Positions 1 to 6,717 of a stretch of 15,215 nt of DNA are shown piece after piece. A program made the position numbers and the translations under genes. The stretch is from JAAYAN01 sp964437215 (GTDB lineage Bacteria; Bacteroidota; Ignavibacteria; Ignavibacteriales; Melioribacteraceae). The stretch is taken from NCBI GenBank assembly GCA_964437215.1, contig CAYTFZ010000064.1:1-15215 (forward strand), in the 5' to 3' direction. How positions within the stretch are numbered: position 1 is the stretch's first letter; every line of letters begins with the position of its first letter. The notes beneath the pieces were generated by a model. The model worked only from the letters and a program-made list of their open reading frames with translations, searched no databases and had not been told where the DNA came from.

Positions 1-356
1 TCAACGGAAGTTCTCAGGTAAAATATGAATGCGACAGGTGTAACGAAGAATTTATTTCGGAAATAAGCACCGAATTTCAATTGGTTTGTCTTTTTAACAG
101 TGAAGACGTGCAAAATGAAGATATAAATGTTATATATCTTTCGCCCGAACAGGATAAAATAAATATTTCAAATGATGTAAAAGAATATTTTGTTTTAAAC
201 GTTCCCATGAAAAAAGTCTGCAAACCCGAGTGCAAAGGATTATGCGCAAAATGCGGTGCTAATCTGAATTTAAAAAAATGCGGGTGCGAAGAATCTATTA
301 ATAATCCAGTTTGGGAACCTTTGCAAAAATTAAAAGGAAAATTAAATAATAATTAA
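1..356 (+). CDS. yceD: YceD/DUF177 family protein (5' end missing)
   Basis: The reading frame is open from the first bases of the window (codons start at base 3), so the N-terminus lies outside and the TTG at 81 is not a true start. Visible features are an early C-x-x-C pair (CDRC), then the hallmark C-terminal segment VPMKKVCKPECKGLCAKCG followed by NLN and a C-x-C pair, which is the cysteine-rich tail of the DUF177/YceD family. YceD proteins are encoded almost invariably just upstream of rpmF. They are linked to large-subunit rRNA metabolism in plants and bacteria, but the biochemical role is not settled. Here rpmF starts 13 bases after the stop, matching that order. The cysteines suggest metal binding, which is inference. 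The family call is secure from motif plus context. Confidence 0.88.
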   Translation, partial: NGSSQVKYECDRCNEEFISEISTEFQLVCLFNSEDVQNEDINVIYLSPEQDKINISNDVKEYFVLNVPMKKVCKPECKGLCAKCGANLNLKKCGCEESINNPVWEPLQKLKGKLNNN

Positions 357-368
357 ACAGGTAATAAA

Positions 369-548
369 ATGCCAAATCCTAAAAGAAAATGGTCTAAAAG
401 CAGACGCGATAAAAGAAGAACACATTATAAAGCATCAGCTCCTGCTTTATCAACTTGTTCTAATTGCGGTGAAATGAAATTAAGCCATCGCGCTTGCCCA
501 AGTTGCGGATATTATGCCGGCAAGTCAATATTCATACCCGAGTCATAA
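369..548 (+). CDS. rpmF: 50S ribosomal protein L32
   Basis: This is a 59-residue ORF. It begins MPNPKRKWSKSRRDKRR, the typical basic start of bacterial L32, and carries two C-x-x-C pairs (C30/C33 and C43/C46) forming a zinc ribbon, so it is the Zn-binding version rather than the cysteine-free paralogue found in some bacteria. L32 is a small protein of the 50S subunit. The ATG at 369 is the only sensible start; there is no strong Shine-Dalgarno, only an AGG-containing stretch just upstream. It lies between yceD and plsX (10-base gap), the classical yceD-rpmF-plsX-fab arrangement. Confidence 0.96.
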   Translation: MPNPKRKWSKSRRDKRRTHYKASAPALSTCSNCGEMKLSHRACPSCGYYAGKSIFIPES

Positions 549-558
549 TTCTTAAAAT

Positions 559-1587
559 ATGAATGAAAATTCTGTAAAATCTTCCTGCCGCATTGCAGTT
601 GATGCAATGGGCGGGGACTTTGCGCCCGATAATGCTGTTATGGGTGCAGTTGTTGCGCAGCAGGGAGATTCTGCAATCGAAATATATCTTCTTGGCATTA
701 AAGATAAAATCCTTGAAGTCTTAAAGAAAAATTCCGCTTCATTTCCCGAAGAAAGGATAATTGATTGTCCTCAGGTTATAGAGATGGAAGATATTCCTAC
801 AGTTGCATTAAAAGCTAAGCCGGAATCTTCTATTGTTATCGGTGCCAAAATGGTAAAAAGCGGCAAGGCAGATGCTTTTGTCAGCGCTGGAAATACAGGC
901 GCAATGATGGCAGCTTCAACTTTGCTTATAGGAAGAATTAACGGTGTGGGCAGACCAACTATCGGCGCTCCTATGCCCTCCGAAAAAGGGTTTACACTTT
1001 TGCTGGATGTGGGAGCAAGTGTCGATTCGAAACCTCAGCATTTATTAGAATATGCAATCTTGGGAACCATATACGCTAAAGAAATTTATGGAATAAACAA
1101 TCCTTCTGTCGGTATATTAAGTGTCGGATCAGAAGATGTAAAAGGAAATGAAATGTCGTTAGCGGCTTTTAAATTGCTAAAGGATAGCGGATTGAACTTT
1201 TACGGAAACGTAGAAGGAAAAGATATACTAAAAGGAACCGTTAATATTGTAATTTGTGATGGATTTGTTGGGAATATTCTTCTTAAATTTGCCGAAGGAG
1301 TTCTGTCGCTTCTTAAATACAAATTGAAAAATTATGCCGAAAAGAGTATTATTCGTAAACTTAAACTTTTAATGTTTAAAAGTTCCTTAAAAGGAGCCCT
1401 ATCAGATATGGATGCTGAATCGCATGGAGGCGTTCCTTTGCTTGGAGTGAATGGAATAAGTATAATAGGACATGGATCAAGTTCTGTTTTGGCAATTAAA
1501 AATATGATTTTACGTGCAAAAGAAATGCACCAAAAAGAAATATTACGAAAATTTGAGGAATCTTTAGAAAGATATGGAAGAAAATAA
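559..1587 (+). CDS. plsX: Phosphate acyltransferase PlsX
   Basis: The 342-residue product matches the usual PlsX length (about 330-350). PlsX is a peripheral membrane enzyme that converts acyl-ACP and inorganic phosphate into acyl-phosphate, the donor used by PlsY in phosphatidic acid synthesis. Recognisable segments are RIAVDAMGGDFAP (residues 11-23), VSAGNTGAMMAAS (108-120), LLDVGA (149-154), VGILSVGSEDVKGNE (184-198), CDGFVGNI (233-240) and the late HGGVPLLGV stretch. The ATG at 559 puts the AVDAMGGD motif at the expected place and leaves ten bases after rpmF. The 3' end overlaps the fabH start by 14 bases, so the two are probably translationally coupled. All expected motifs are present. 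Confidence 0.96.
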   Translation: MNENSVKSSCRIAVDAMGGDFAPDNAVMGAVVAQQGDSAIEIYLLGIKDKILEVLKKNSASFPEERIIDCPQVIEMEDIPTVALKAKPESSIVIGAKMVKSGKADAFVSAGNTGAMMAASTLLIGRINGVGRPTIGAPMPSEKGFTLLLDVGASVDSKPQHLLEYAILGTIYAKEIYGINNPSVGILSVGSEDVKGNEMSLAAFKLLKDSGLNFYGNVEGKDILKGTVNIVICDGFVGNILLKFAEGVLSLLKYKLKNYAEKSIIRKLKLLMFKSSLKGALSDMDAESHGGVPLLGVNGISIIGHGSSSVLAIKNMILRAKEMHQKEILRKFEESLERYGRK

Positions 1588-2581
1588 AAGATTATATAGC
1601 ACTGTTATTACCGGTGTTGGAATGTATGTACCGGAAAAAGTTTTGGATAACAAATATTTTGAAGGACTTGTTGAAACGAACGATGAATGGATTACAACAA
1701 GAACAGGAATTAAAGAAAGAAGACTTTTAGAAAAAGGAGCTACAAGCGATTTAGCTGCCGAAGCAGTTAAAGATTTGCTTAAAACTTCCAATACCGATCC
1801 TTTGGAAATAGATGCAATTATTGTTGCAACAATCACTCCCGATATGATTTTCCCTAATACAGCTGCATTGGTTCAGCATAAAACAGGATTAAATAATGCA
1901 TGGGGTTTTGATCTTTCCGCGGCTTGTTCGGGTTTCTTATTTGCTTTGCAGACAGGTTCAAGTTTTATTGAAAGCGGACGTTATAAAAAAGTTATTGTTG
2001 TTGGTGCCGATAAAATGAGCGCATTGGTCGATTATACAGACAGGAATACCTGCATTCTTTTCGGAGACGGTGCTGCAGCTGTTTTACTTGAACCTTCTAA
2101 AGATTTTACTTTAGGATTTCAAGATTCTATTTTACATATTGACGGTTCCGGAAAGGATGCTTTACATGTAAAAGCAGGTGGAAGCCTTTACCCGGCAAGC
2201 TACGAAACTATTGATAAAAAAATGCATTATATGTATCAGGACGGGAAAGCAGTTTTTAAAGTTGCTGTAAAAGGAATGGCTGATGTTTCTGCTGAAATTA
2301 TGAAGAAAAATAACTTAAAGTCCGAAGATATAGCTTTTCTTGTTCCTCACCAGGCAAATTTAAGAATAATTGAAGCTACTGCCCAACGCATGGGAGTTAG
2401 TAAAGATCAAGTAACTATCAACATTCATAAATACGGAAACACTACTGCCGCAACTATACCTTTATGTCTTGTTGAGTATTACAGAGAAGGTAAAATTAAA
2501 AAAGGCGATAAACTTGTTCTTGCTGCTTTTGGAGGAGGATATACGTGGGGTGCAGCATACATTGTATGGAGTATGGACTAA
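1574..2581 (+). CDS. fabH: 3-oxoacyl-[ACP] synthase III (FabH)
   Basis: FabH starts fatty-acid synthesis by condensing a short acyl-CoA (acetyl-CoA or a branched primer) with malonyl-ACP. The 335-residue product has the full Cys-His-Asn triad: C118 in SAACSGFLFAL, H259 in VPHQANLRI and N289 in KYGNTTAATIP. The N-terminal TNDEWITTRTGIKERR (36-50) is the usual FabH signature, and the C-terminal GGGYTWGAA segment is intact. The ATG at 1574 lies inside the plsX 3' end, with a GAGGAA at 1555-1560 at a longish spacing. The stop TAA shares its last A with the ATG of fabD. Primer preference (acetyl versus branched) cannot be read from the sequence with confidence. Confidence 0.97.
   Translation: MEENKRLYSTVITGVGMYVPEKVLDNKYFEGLVETNDEWITTRTGIKERRLLEKGATSDLAAEAVKDLLKTSNTDPLEIDAIIVATITPDMIFPNTAALVQHKTGLNNAWGFDLSAACSGFLFALQTGSSFIESGRYKKVIVVGADKMSALVDYTDRNTCILFGDGAAAVLLEPSKDFTLGFQDSILHIDGSGKDALHVKAGGSLYPASYETIDKKMHYMYQDGKAVFKVAVKGMADVSAEIMKKNNLKSEDIAFLVPHQANLRIIEATAQRMGVSKDQVTINIHKYGNTTAATIPLCLVEYYREGKIKKGDKLVLAAFGGGYTWGAAYIVWSMD
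2568..2571 (+). promoter_or_regulatory. Ribosome binding site of fabD
   Basis: GGAG lies nine bases before the ATG at 2581, inside the last codons of fabH. It decides the fabD start: the upstream in-frame GTG at 2545 and ATG at 2566 would add residues that do not resemble FabD, whereas the ATG at 2581 gives MGKTVYIYPGQGAQ, the family N-terminus. Confidence 0.65.
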
Positions 2582-3495
2582 TGGGAAAAACAGTATATAT
2601 TTATCCCGGACAGGGAGCGCAATATGTGGGAATGGCTAAAGATATTTTTGAAAATTCCGCAATAGCAAAAGATATTGTTAAAGAAGCTGAGGAAGCAATA
2701 AAGTTTAAATTATCGGAAGTTATGTTTGAAGGTCCGATGGATTCGTTAAAACAGACCGATATAACTCAGCCGGCAATATTTCTTCACAGCGTAATATTAA
2801 CATCACTAATAAAAAATAATAAACCAGATATGACTGCAGGTCATTCGCTGGGAGAATATTCAGCTTTAGTTGCTTCCGGTGCAATGAAATTTACAGATGC
2901 TATAAAACTTGTAAGGTTCAGAGGACAGGCTATGCTTCAAGCCGGAATTGATAATCCGGGTACTATGGCAGCAGTTGTAGGACTTACTTCCCAGCAAATT
3001 GAAGAAATTTGCACAGATGCTTCGGAATCCGGAATTGTACAGGGAGCAAATTATAATTCTCCAGGGCAAATTGTAATTTCAGGATCTGTTTCGGGAGTGC
3101 AGCGCGCTATGGAAATTTGCAAAACAAAAGGCGCGAGAATGGTTAAAGAACTTGTTGTAAGCGGAGCATTTCATTCTCCTCTGATGCAAAGTGCAAAAGA
3201 TTCGCTGAAAACAAAATTGGATGAAACTCAAATAAATAATGCCGAAATACCGGTATATGCAAATGTAACTGCCAAACCTGTAACTGACAAAAATGAAATT
3301 AAAAGATTACTTTTCGAGCAGGTTACAGCTCCCGTAAGATGGGAAGAAACAATAATAAATATGATCAATGACGGTGCAGATAACTTTATTGAAATAGGTC
3401 CCGGAAAAGTTTTGCAGGGTCTTGTTAAAAGAATAAATCCTGATGTTAAAGTATCGGGAATTGATAAATTTTCGGAATTGGAAAATATCGCTTAA
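2581..3495 (+). CDS. fabD: Malonyl-CoA:ACP transacylase (FabD)
   Basis: FabD loads malonyl groups from CoA onto the ACP phosphopantetheine arm, providing the extender for every elongation round. The product is 304 residues from the ATG at 2581, close to the usual 300-310. It begins with YPGQGAQYVGMA. The nucleophile is S89 in the elbow GHSLGEYSAL, R114 (FRGQAM) is the likely malonyl-carboxylate-binding arginine, and H198 in GAFHSPLM is the catalytic histidine. The late EIGPGKVLQGL segment is also typical. The start shares one base with the fabH stop (TAATG), so translation is coupled. A longer frame opening at GTG 2545 adds 12 residues that belong to the fabH coding overlap and was rejected. 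Confidence 0.96.
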   Translation: MGKTVYIYPGQGAQYVGMAKDIFENSAIAKDIVKEAEEAIKFKLSEVMFEGPMDSLKQTDITQPAIFLHSVILTSLIKNNKPDMTAGHSLGEYSALVASGAMKFTDAIKLVRFRGQAMLQAGIDNPGTMAAVVGLTSQQIEEICTDASESGIVQGANYNSPGQIVISGSVSGVQRAMEICKTKGARMVKELVVSGAFHSPLMQSAKDSLKTKLDETQINNAEIPVYANVTAKPVTDKNEIKRLLFEQVTAPVRWEETIINMINDGADNFIEIGPGKVLQGLVKRINPDVKVSGIDKFSELENIA

Positions 3496-3497
3496 AA

Positions 3498-3504
3498 AGA
3501 GGAG
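3498..3504 (+). promoter_or_regulatory. Strong ribosome binding site of fabG (TTG start)
   Basis: AGAGGAG lies seven bases before a TTG at 3512, directly after the fabD stop. It fixes the fabG start at the TTG although the frame is open back to 3443; the codons between 3443 and 3512 overlap fabD and encode nothing FabG-like. Confidence 0.75.
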
Positions 3505-3511
3505 ATTTAAA

Positions 3512-4255
3512 TTGAATCTTAAAGGAAAAAAAGCTGTTGTAACAGGCGGCTCCCGTGGAATAGGAAAGGGAATTGTGCTTGAACTTGCATCAAAAGGATG
3601 CGATATAGTTTTTACATTTAACAGTAATGAAGAAGCTGCGAAAAATGTTGAAAATGAAGCATCTGCCAAAGCAGTAAAAGTATTTTCATTTAAAGCCGAT
3701 GCATCATCTTTTAATGATGCTCAGAAAGTGTTAGAGTTTACAGAAGAAAAACTTGGCGGAGTTGATTTCTTAATTAATAATGCAGGGGTTACTAAAGATA
3801 ACCTTTTATTAAGAATGAGCGAAGCAGACTTTGATTCTGTTATAGATGCGAATCTTAAAAGTGTTTTTAATTATACAAAAGCAGCATTAAAACCAATGAT
3901 GAAACAGCGCTTCGGAAGAATAGTAAATATTGCTTCGGTAGTAGGTTTAATAGGAAATCCCGGACAAGCAAATTATGTTGCTTCAAAAGCCGGAGTGATA
4001 GGAATGACAAAATCGAATGCAAAAGAATTAGCTTCGAGAAATATAAATGTTAATGCTGTATGCCCCGGTTTTATTGAAACAGATATGACCGGAAAACTGA
4101 ATGAGCAGCAAAAAGATGCAATGTTAAAGATGATTCCGCTTGCACGTTTCGGGAAATCTGAGGATATTGCTAAAGTTGTAAGTTTTCTTGTCAGCGATTC
4201 TGCTGACTATATTACCGGACAGGTAATTGCCGTTGATGGCGGTATGGTAATGTGA
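3512..4255 (+). CDS. fabG: 3-oxoacyl-[ACP] reductase (FabG)
   Basis: FabG performs the NADPH-dependent reduction of 3-oxoacyl-ACP in fatty-acid elongation. It is a short-chain dehydrogenase of 247 residues from the TTG start, the normal family length. The cofactor loop is TGGSRGIGKG (11-20), NNAG is at 89-92, and the catalytic tetrad is complete: N114 (ANLKS), S142 (NIASVVG), Y155 and K159 (YVASK). PGFIETDMT (185-193) and the C-terminal ITGQVIAVDGGMVM complete the picture. The TTG start follows an AGAGGAG at seven bases and gives MNLKGKKAVVTGG, the expected N-terminus. An intergenic gap of 16 bases separates it from fabD and one of 44 bases from acpP. Confidence 0.96.
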   Translation: MNLKGKKAVVTGGSRGIGKGIVLELASKGCDIVFTFNSNEEAAKNVENEASAKAVKVFSFKADASSFNDAQKVLEFTEEKLGGVDFLINNAGVTKDNLLLRMSEADFDSVIDANLKSVFNYTKAALKPMMKQRFGRIVNIASVVGLIGNPGQANYVASKAGVIGMTKSNAKELASRNINVNAVCPGFIETDMTGKLNEQQKDAMLKMIPLARFGKSEDIAKVVSFLVSDSADYITGQVIAVDGGMVM

Positions 4256-4285
4256 TTTTAATTAACTAATATTCAAACAAACTTA

Positions 4286-4290
4286 GGGAG
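4286..4290 (+). promoter_or_regulatory. Ribosome binding site of acpP
   Basis: GGGAG lies nine bases before the ATG at 4300, in the 44-base fabG-acpP gap. It is one of the clearer Shine-Dalgarno sequences in the window, consistent with the high expression ACP needs. Confidence 0.6.
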
Positions 4291-4299
4291 TATCGAAAA

Positions 4300-4533
4300 A
4301 TGGATATTGCAGCTAAAGTAAAAGAGATTGTTATTGATAAACTTGGTGTTGAAGAATCGCAGATTACACCTGAAGCATCTTTTACTAACGATTTAGGCGC
4401 AGATTCTTTAGATATCGTTGAATTGGTTATGGGATTCGAATCTGAATTCAATATTTCAATTCCGGATGAAGACGCTGAAAAAATAACAACAGTTGGCGAT
4501 GCCGTAAAATATCTTACAGAAAAAGTTGGTTAA
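4300..4533 (+). CDS. acpP: Acyl carrier protein
   Basis: This is a 77-residue acidic ACP. The phosphopantetheine attachment serine is S36 in the DSL motif of LGADSLDIVELVM, the canonical helix II signature. Length, acidity and the ending of the fold (DAVKYLTEKVG) are all typical. It carries growing acyl chains among FabD, FabH, FabG and FabF, all encoded beside it, and donates acyl groups to PlsX. A GGGAG ribosome binding site precedes the ATG. A stem-loop with a T-tract follows ten bases after the stop, so acpP may accumulate to higher mRNA levels than fabF downstream. Confidence 0.98.
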   Translation: MDIAAKVKEIVIDKLGVEESQITPEASFTNDLGADSLDIVELVMGFESEFNISIPDEDAEKITTVGDAVKYLTEKVG

Positions 4534-4542
4534 TATTAAATA

Positions 4543-4570
4543 ATGCCGCTTTTTGGCGGCATCTTTTTAT
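4543..4570 (+). terminator. Intrinsic terminator or attenuator between acpP and fabF
   Basis: A perfect 7-bp stem (ATGCCGC at 4543-4549, GCGGCAT at 4556-4562) with a 6-base loop TTTTTG is followed by C and five T residues (4564-4568). This is the form of a Rho-independent terminator. It lies only 10 bases after the acpP stop and 29 bases before fabF in the same direction, so partial termination that lowers fabF and rnc relative to acpP is more likely than a full stop. No strong promoter is visible in the short gap that follows. Confidence 0.75.
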
Positions 4571-4598
4571 TTGTTTATAAATCATTCTGGAAAAAATT

Positions 4599-5843
4599 AT
4601 GAGTAGAAGAAGAGTAGTAGTTACAGGTATAGGAACAGTTTGCCCGATTGGTAACACAGCTGAAGAATTTTTGCAGGGACTTCAGGAAGGAAGAAACGGA
4701 ATAGGAAAAATTACAAAATTTGATACAACAAATTTTGATACAAAAATTGCTTTTGAAATTAAAAATTTGGATCTGGATAAATACATTGATAAAAAAGCTG
4801 CAAAAAGAATGGATCCTTATACTCATTATGCCGTTGCTTCTTCTGTGATGGCTAAAGAAAATTCAGGACTTGATCTCGAAAAAATAAACCTTGAAAGATC
4901 GGGCGTAGTTTTCGGAAGCGGCATTGGCGGAATGGATACTTTTGAAACACAACATTCTATTTATCTTGAAGGCGGACCTAAAAGAGTCAGTCCATTTTTT
5001 GTACCGATGATGATTTCCGATATTGCAGCCGGGCAAATATCAATTCGTTACGGATTAAAAGGACCAAATTATGCTACTACATCTGCCTGCGCAACCTCAT
5101 CTCATGCTATTGCAGATGCATTTATGCTTATTCAAAGAGGTTCAGCTGACCTTATGTTTACCGGCGGTGCAGAGGCTGCTATTTCGCCGATGGCTATCGC
5201 AGGATTCAATTCTGCCAGAGCATTATCAACTCAAAATGAAAACTACCTTACTGCTTGCCGTCCGTTTGATAAAAACAGAGATGGATTTATTATGGGCGAA
5301 GGTGCTGGAACAATTATACTTGAGGAATTAGAACATGCAAAAGCCAGAGGTGCAAAAATTTATGCTGAAATAGTTGGTGTCGGTTTGACCGCTGATGCAT
5401 ATCATCTTACAGCTCCTGCTCCAAATGGAGAAGGTGCAGTTCGTTCTATGCGCGAAGCTTTAAGAGACGGCGGTGTTAATCCTGAAGAAGTCGACCATTT
5501 GAATGCACACGGCACATCTACAGAATTGAATGATAAAAATGAAACAATAGCTATTAAAACTGTGTTCGGAGAACATGCTTATAAAATGAATGTTAATTCC
5601 GTAAAATCAATGACTGGTCATCTTCTTGGTGCAGCCGGAGCAGTTGAAGCCATTGCTTCTATATTGGCGCTTTATCACGGTTTTATACCGCCAACAATTA
5701 ACTATTCGGAACCTGACCCTGATTGCGATTTAAATTATACTCCGAATAATGCAATTGAAAAGAAAATTAAATATTCATTAAGCAATACTTTTGGTTTTGG
5801 CGGACATAATGCTTCTTTATTATTTAAGAAATTTGAAGGATGA
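4599..5843 (+). CDS. fabF: 3-oxoacyl-[ACP] synthase II (FabF)
   Basis: FabF elongates acyl-ACP by decarboxylative condensation with malonyl-ACP. The product has 414 residues, the normal length. The Cys-His-His triad is complete: C164 in TTSACATSSHAI, H304 in NAHGTSTELND and H341 in KSMTGHLLGAAG, with K336 just before it. The N-terminus MSRRRVVVTGIGTVCPIGN and the C-terminal NTFGFGGHNASLLF gating loop are standard. It could in principle be FabB, but the sequence flavour and its place after acpP favour FabF. The ATG at 4599 has only a weak purine stretch upstream. The stop overlaps nothing; rnc starts three bases later. Confidence 0.96.
   Translation: MSRRRVVVTGIGTVCPIGNTAEEFLQGLQEGRNGIGKITKFDTTNFDTKIAFEIKNLDLDKYIDKKAAKRMDPYTHYAVASSVMAKENSGLDLEKINLERSGVVFGSGIGGMDTFETQHSIYLEGGPKRVSPFFVPMMISDIAAGQISIRYGLKGPNYATTSACATSSHAIADAFMLIQRGSADLMFTGGAEAAISPMAIAGFNSARALSTQNENYLTACRPFDKNRDGFIMGEGAGTIILEELEHAKARGAKIYAEIVGVGLTADAYHLTAPAPNGEGAVRSMREALRDGGVNPEEVDHLNAHGTSTELNDKNETIAIKTVFGEHAYKMNVNSVKSMTGHLLGAAGAVEAIASILALYHGFIPPTINYSEPDPDCDLNYTPNNAIEKKIKYSLSNTFGFGGHNASLLFKKFEG
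5836..5840 (+). promoter_or_regulatory. Ribosome binding site of rnc (TTG start)
   Basis: AAGGA in the last codons of fabF lies six bases before the TTG at 5847. It supports this start over the internal ATG at 5955, which would leave RNase III without its N-terminal extension and has no comparable site upstream. Confidence 0.55.
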
Positions 5844-5846
5844 TAA

Positions 5847-6623
5847 TTGAATTTCTTATTTTTGCCCTTTTTAGGTAAAGATAGAAAAAATGAAACAATC
5901 TGGAGCAAAGATTATCCTGCTGCAGGGAAGCAAAGTATAATATCTCTTAATAATATGCTGGGGTATCGGTTAAATAATCCCCGGTATTTTATTAAAGCTT
6001 TAACCCATCGTTCATATCTGGAAATATCACCAAACTTGGATAAGTCCTACGAAAGACTTGAGTTTTTAGGAGATTCTGTTCTTGGGATGATAACAGCAGA
6101 ATATCTTTTTCAAAATTTTAATAAAGAACCGGAAGGATTTTTAACAAAGACAAGATCACAGTTAGTAAACCGCGATACTCTTGCTATTGCAGCTGAAAAA
6201 ATTCATCTTGATTGTTTTCTTTTATACGATAAAAGATTTTTACGCTCGGAAGATAAAGGGATGAAATCAATTCTTGCCGATGGTTTTGAAGCTTTAATAG
6301 GAGCTATTTATCTTGATGCGGGAATAAACGAATGCCGGAAATTTATATTAAAAAATCTTATTCTGCCATGCATATCTGATGGCTCGTATCTTCAAAATAA
6401 AAATTATAAAGGGATGTTGCTTGAATATTGCCATTCGAAGGGGATAAAAAACTTTTATTACAATCTAATTAATGAAGAAGGGCCCGAGCATAATAAAACT
6501 TTTCTTGTAGAAGTTAAAATTGAGGAAAAAAGCATTGGTATTGGAACCGGTAACAGCAAAAAAACAGCTGAACAAAATGCTGCAAAAAACGCGTTGGAAC
6601 AAATGGATATCTCTTCTGAGTGA
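5847..6623 (+). CDS. rnc: Ribonuclease III
   Basis: RNase III cleaves double-stranded RNA, including the rRNA precursor stems. The RNase III domain runs from about residue 34 to 175, with the signature ERLEFLGDSVLG (69-80). The metal-binding acidic residues are all present: E69, E72, D76, D145 and E148 (LADGFEALIGAIYLD). A double-stranded-RNA-binding domain follows at about 184-252, ending GNSKKTAEQNAAKNAL. The product is 258 residues, about 30 longer than the E. coli enzyme, because of a basic N-terminal extension of some 35 residues; I recall similar extensions in Bacteroidota-type enzymes. The TTG start is chosen for its AAGGA site and three-base distance from fabF. The internal ATG at 5955 is the alternative. 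Confidence 0.95.
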   Translation: MNFLFLPFLGKDRKNETIWSKDYPAAGKQSIISLNNMLGYRLNNPRYFIKALTHRSYLEISPNLDKSYERLEFLGDSVLGMITAEYLFQNFNKEPEGFLTKTRSQLVNRDTLAIAAEKIHLDCFLLYDKRFLRSEDKGMKSILADGFEALIGAIYLDAGINECRKFILKNLILPCISDGSYLQNKNYKGMLLEYCHSKGIKNFYYNLINEEGPEHNKTFLVEVKIEEKSIGIGTGNSKKTAEQNAAKNALEQMDISSE

Positions 6624-6717
6624 ACTTCTGATTTTAATCACTTTACGAAATTTTCTTTTTGAAACCATAAAGATTACACATAAGTTTATTTATATTAAAA
6701 ATTAAAATAGTGGAAAT

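Noticed and set aside
2545..2580. N-terminal extension of fabD from GTG 2545
   Set aside because: These codons overlap the end of fabH and encode nothing FabD-like; the ATG at 2581 has a GGAG site and the family N-terminus.
3443..3511. N-terminal extension of fabG
   Set aside because: The codons overlap fabD, and the strong AGAGGAG site points to the TTG at 3512.
5071..5331. An 86-residue frame inside fabF
   Set aside because: It is an out-of-frame shadow of a fully conserved gene, with no start signal.
6659..6686. A possible promoter before gcvP (TTGAAA and TAAGTT with 16-base spacing)
   Set aside because: The -10 match is poor and such pairs occur by chance in AT-rich gaps; the gap may still hold a promoter that I cannot identify.
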